Positions 5,382-7,611 of a stretch of DNA of 7,611 nt are shown here, in pieces. Below the pieces are notes generated by a model. That model made no database searches. It was not told where the DNA came from and saw only the letters and a list, made by a program, of their open reading frames with translations. Positions within the stretch are counted from its first letter, which is position 1; every line of letters starts with the position of its first letter. The stretch is taken from contig CAMAYA010000056.1 in the NCBI GenBank assembly GCA_945862275.1, forward strand, positions 1 through 7,611, given 5' to 3'. Source of the DNA: Legionella genomosp. 1. GTDB taxonomy: Bacteria > Pseudomonadota > Gammaproteobacteria > Legionellales > Legionellaceae. The translations under genes were made by a program, and so were the position numbers.

Positions 5382-7175
5382 TTATCGGCTGTCGCTCATG
5401 AACTGCGCCAACCCCTGTTTAAATTGGCCAAAGGCGAGAATGCGTGCAATTTGCTGATTAGAACTTAAATACAACACGCCACTTTTATCGCTCACGCCTA
5501 ATGCTGGGAATAAAATGAGCTGATTTAATTGGTTGGACAGGGCATAACTATCCATGCCTAATGCATACAGACGGTTATAGCTATTAAATTGCTCAGGCCA
5601 ATTGCGGCTGCCCATTTGATGGTTGAAAACCCATGGCATGTCGCAAAAGACAATGCCATCTAAATCACGGTCTTTCATCGAGTTGGCGCTGCCGCTATAC
5701 ACACTGGAGGTCGCATACACGGGCACGTTTCCTGCGTAATAATAACGCAACATCGGCATGATTTGTCTTGCTTTAGATGGGTATGCCAGCATAAAAATCA
5801 CATCAAAATCTTGCCGACGCGTGGGCGTAGACTCAATATTACGGCCCAATGCGCGTTGCAGGTTTTTTCCACGTGTTTCACTATCTGACACATGTAAGAA
5901 AGAACGGATAGAGGTATTCATGTCATCCGCCGCGCTAAAACGCAGCGCATCCACGACCTGACCGCCATTCGCTCGCCACTGGTTTGAAAATGCACGCACA
6001 ACATCATCACCCCACGGGCCTGCAGGGGCTATGATTAATGCGCGAGATAACCCGGATTTCCGCGCTTTGGCGGCCACCTGACGGGCTTCATTGCTAGGGG
6101 ACAGCCCAAATTGATACGCGTTTTCATGCGAACTCCCTCCGAGATCATTCAACAGCAGCGTTGGAACCGGGTGATTCATGTTTGCAACCGCAGCCACATC
6201 TGCCTTGCTCAATGGGCCGACCACGTAATCGGCTCCATTGGCTACTGCCTGCTGATAAAGTCCGGCGATATTTCCAGTGTTTGTATCGTATATACGCACG
6301 CCAGGCGCTGATTGACTGGCATCATGGGCCGCCATAAACCCATCCTTCACGGCGGTTCCAGGACCTGCCAGAGGCCCCGTTAAAGGCAACAGTAACGCCA
6401 GCTGCTTTGGTGTGGCATAGAGGCGCGCACTGCTGAGTGGAGAGGGCAACAGTTGATTAGCCGGATGAGCAGGATAATAGGCTTGCCATTGTTCAACTTG
6501 AGCCAACATAGTCTGGGGTGTATGGTATTGTTGACGCGAAACCAGCGCTAATTGCATCCATCCTTTTAAAATCGACCCATCAGCTGACTCAGCAGCCAGC
6601 GCGTCTAATTCAGCCATCGGCAACGTCGTCAGAGACAACCACAATGCGCGGCGATTATTGGCTTTGGCGTCCTCATCTGGCAATAAATAATCCAATCGAA
6701 TGCGCTCAGACACCGACTCAGCGGCATTGCCGATGGATTGATAAGCATAGGCTAACATCTCGTGAAACTGGACCCGGTAATAAATAGGTAGCGTATTGAG
6801 ATCATGCACCCCGGCCAATTTAGAAATGGCCGCACGTGGTTGTCCTCGCATTAAATCTATTTTTGCTAACAATATGCTTTTTTCATTCGCGAGTGCTAAG
6901 GGTAACGTGCCGGTTTGTGTTAAAATAGAAAGCCCTTGTGGCCATTGGCCATCATAAATCAAACGGCCTGCTGCCATCACCAGTAGCGATTGCCGCTCGT
7001 CTCCGACTTGATTTTTAGCCAAAGCAAGGTAAGCCGATGCCGGCATGGTATAAGGACTGGCTAATTTTTTATTCACGTGCAAATGACTTTCCGAGGTCAC
7101 TTTAGCGCAATGCGTGAGCAAAACAATGCCGAAAAAAACAAATAAGGGCTTTAAAAATCGAGCAAATGACCACAT
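5382..7175 (-). CDS. lpoA: Penicillin-binding protein activator LpoA (outer-membrane lipoprotein)
   Basis: A 597-aa lipoprotein that in E. coli spans the periplasm from the outer membrane to activate the peptidoglycan synthase PBP1A. The signal peptide is MWSFARFLK, a hydrophobic core, and lipobox LTHC with lipidated C23. Histidine at -1 is atypical (Gly, Ala or Ser is usual). A helical TPR-like N-domain runs to about 230, then the family YPAHPAN linker, then a periplasmic-binding-protein-like C-domain with LLLPLTGPLAGPGTAVKDGF (from 261), ADYVVGPL, LLLNDLGG, LSPSNEARQVA and DVIFMLAYPSKARQI. The length is close to H. influenzae LpoA (about 575) and shorter than E. coli (678). The ATG at 7175 is chosen because it gives a proper signal peptide with GGAA upstream; a TTG 63 bases earlier would spoil it and overlap rsmI. 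It is divergent from rsmI as in E. coli and followed by dus. Confidence 0.95.
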   Translation of the reverse strand: MWSFARFLKPLFVFFGIVLLTHCAKVTSESHLHVNKKLASPYTMPASAYLALAKNQVGDERQSLLVMAAGRLIYDGQWPQGLSILTQTGTLPLALANEKSILLAKIDLMRGQPRAAISKLAGVHDLNTLPIYYRVQFHEMLAYAYQSIGNAAESVSERIRLDYLLPDEDAKANNRRALWLSLTTLPMAELDALAAESADGSILKGWMQLALVSRQQYHTPQTMLAQVEQWQAYYPAHPANQLLPSPLSSARLYATPKQLALLLPLTGPLAGPGTAVKDGFMAAHDASQSAPGVRIYDTNTGNIAGLYQQAVANGADYVVGPLSKADVAAVANMNHPVPTLLLNDLGGSSHENAYQFGLSPSNEARQVAAKARKSGLSRALIIAPAGPWGDDVVRAFSNQWRANGGQVVDALRFSAADDMNTSIRSFLHVSDSETRGKNLQRALGRNIESTPTRRQDFDVIFMLAYPSKARQIMPMLRYYYAGNVPVYATSSVYSGSANSMKDRDLDGIVFCDMPWVFNHQMGSRNWPEQFNSYNRLYALGMDSYALSNQLNQLILFPALGVSDKSGVLYLSSNQQIARILAFGQFKQGLAQFMSDSR

Positions 7176-7206
7176 AAAACAATATTCCAAGACGCAAGAA
7201 CCCAAG

Positions 7207-7235
7207 AGGATAAACCAATATGGACAATTCTGCAA
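7207..7235 (-). promoter_or_regulatory. Weak candidate promoter for lpoA-dus
   Basis: On the minus strand TTGCAG (7235-7230) and TATCCT (7212-7207, 4/6) are 17 bp apart, giving a leader of about 25 nt before the lpoA ATG. It overlaps the rsmI ribosome site and first codons. With only 44 bp between the two starts some overlap is unavoidable, but the match is poor. Confidence 0.22.
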
Positions 7236-7611
7236 CAACTCCCGGCATTCTTTACATTGTAGCCACCCCCATTGGCAATCGATATTACATCAGTTTGCGC
7301 GCATTAGATACCCTAAAATCAGTCGATGCCATCCTGGCGGAAGACACCCGCCATTCGATGCAACTATTAACGCTATTGGGAATAAAAAAACCGATGGTAT
7401 CATTGCACGCCCACAATGAGGGCAATAAAAGTGAGCAGATCATCGCACTGCTCTTGCAAGGGAAGTCACTGGCCCTCATCAGTGATGCAGGCACTCCCCT
7501 CATCAGTGATCCCGGTTTCCCACTGGTCAAGCTAGCCCAATCGCATGGCATCACCGTCTGCCCCATTCCGGGGGCATGCGCCGTGATTGCCGCATTGTCT
7601 GCCGCAGGCAT
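7220..7611 (+). CDS. rsmI: 16S rRNA (cytidine1402-2'-O)-methyltransferase RsmI, 3'-truncated by the window edge
   Basis: The first 130 codons of RsmI, the SAM-dependent enzyme that 2'-O-methylates C1402 in the 16S rRNA decoding centre. It belongs to the tetrapyrrole-methylase-like fold. Family motifs are visible: LYIVATPIGN (11-20), AEDTRH (40-45), HAHNEGNKSEQI (63-74), ALISDAGTPLISDPG (85-99) and PIPGACA (115-121). Family members are near 280-290 aa, so somewhat over half is missing. The start has AAGAGGA (7204-7210) 9 bases upstream. Two small oddities: after TPIGN the usual L-x-D-I-T is RYYIS, and PIPGP is PIPGA. The frame stays open and the motifs on both sides are intact, so the gene is probably functional. 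It is divergent from lpoA, the arrangement also seen in E. coli (yraL/yraM). Confidence 0.96.
   Translation, partial: MDNSATTPGILYIVATPIGNRYYISLRALDTLKSVDAILAEDTRHSMQLLTLLGIKKPMVSLHAHNEGNKSEQIIALLLQGKSLALISDAGTPLISDPGFPLVKLAQSHGITVCPIPGACAVIAALSAAG

Noticed and set aside
7176..7238. A longer lpoA reading frame beginning at TTG 7238
   Set aside because: It would put 21 residues before a normal lipoprotein signal peptide, overlap the rsmI start and lacks a ribosome site. The ATG at 7175 is far better.
7220..7611. rsmI as a frameshifted pseudogene because of the odd RYYIS segment
   Set aside because: The frame is open throughout and all later motifs (EDTRH, SDAGTP, SDPG, PIPG) are in the same frame as TPIGN.

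Overview
The window is chromosomal DNA of a gammaproteobacterium. GyrB is near-identical in layout to the E. coli protein and includes the Gram-negative insertion. LpoA and RsmI are arranged divergently, as in enteric bacteria, and a YqjD/YqjE/YqjK-type operon is present. Protein style and the moderate GC content would suit Legionellales (Legionella/Coxiella relatives), but this is only an inference; nothing here fixes the genus. I see no mobile element, CRISPR array, tRNA or rRNA.

Layout from left to right: (1) gyrB on + (2-2359), lacking only about 18 N-terminal codons. (2) A 251-bp gap (2360-2610) that looks empty of protein genes. It reads on the minus strand as a complete small-RNA gene: a GacA/LetA-type box (2557-2574), a sigma-70-like promoter (2508-2535), a transcript of about 96 nt (2501 to 2406) with six ANGGA motifs, and an intrinsic terminator whose hexaloop carries the last motif. 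This is the architecture of the RsmY/RsmZ RNAs that sequester CsrA/RsmA, and it is the main discovery of the window. A separate 14-bp hairpin follows the gyrB stop. (3) A three-gene minus-strand operon (3536 to 2611) for small membrane proteins of the YqjD (DUF883), YqjE and YqjK types, preceded by a sigma-S-like -10 element inside a perfect 8-bp dyad. (4) A PTR1-like pteridine reductase on + (3705-4436). (5) A minus-strand pair, lpoA and a tRNA-dihydrouridine synthase (7175 to 4407), whose 3' end overlaps the reductase gene by 30 bp. (6) The first 130 codons of rsmI on + (from 7220), divergent from lpoA with only 44 bp between the starts.

The genes cover DNA topology, pterin/folate metabolism, RNA modification (tRNA dihydrouridine, 16S rRNA C1402 2'-O-methylation) and peptidoglycan synthesis control. 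The regulatory interest is in the middle. A probable Gac/Let-controlled CsrA-sponge RNA lies directly downstream of an operon whose E. coli relatives are induced in stationary phase. Both would be expected to be active when growth slows, although a functional link between them is only inferred.
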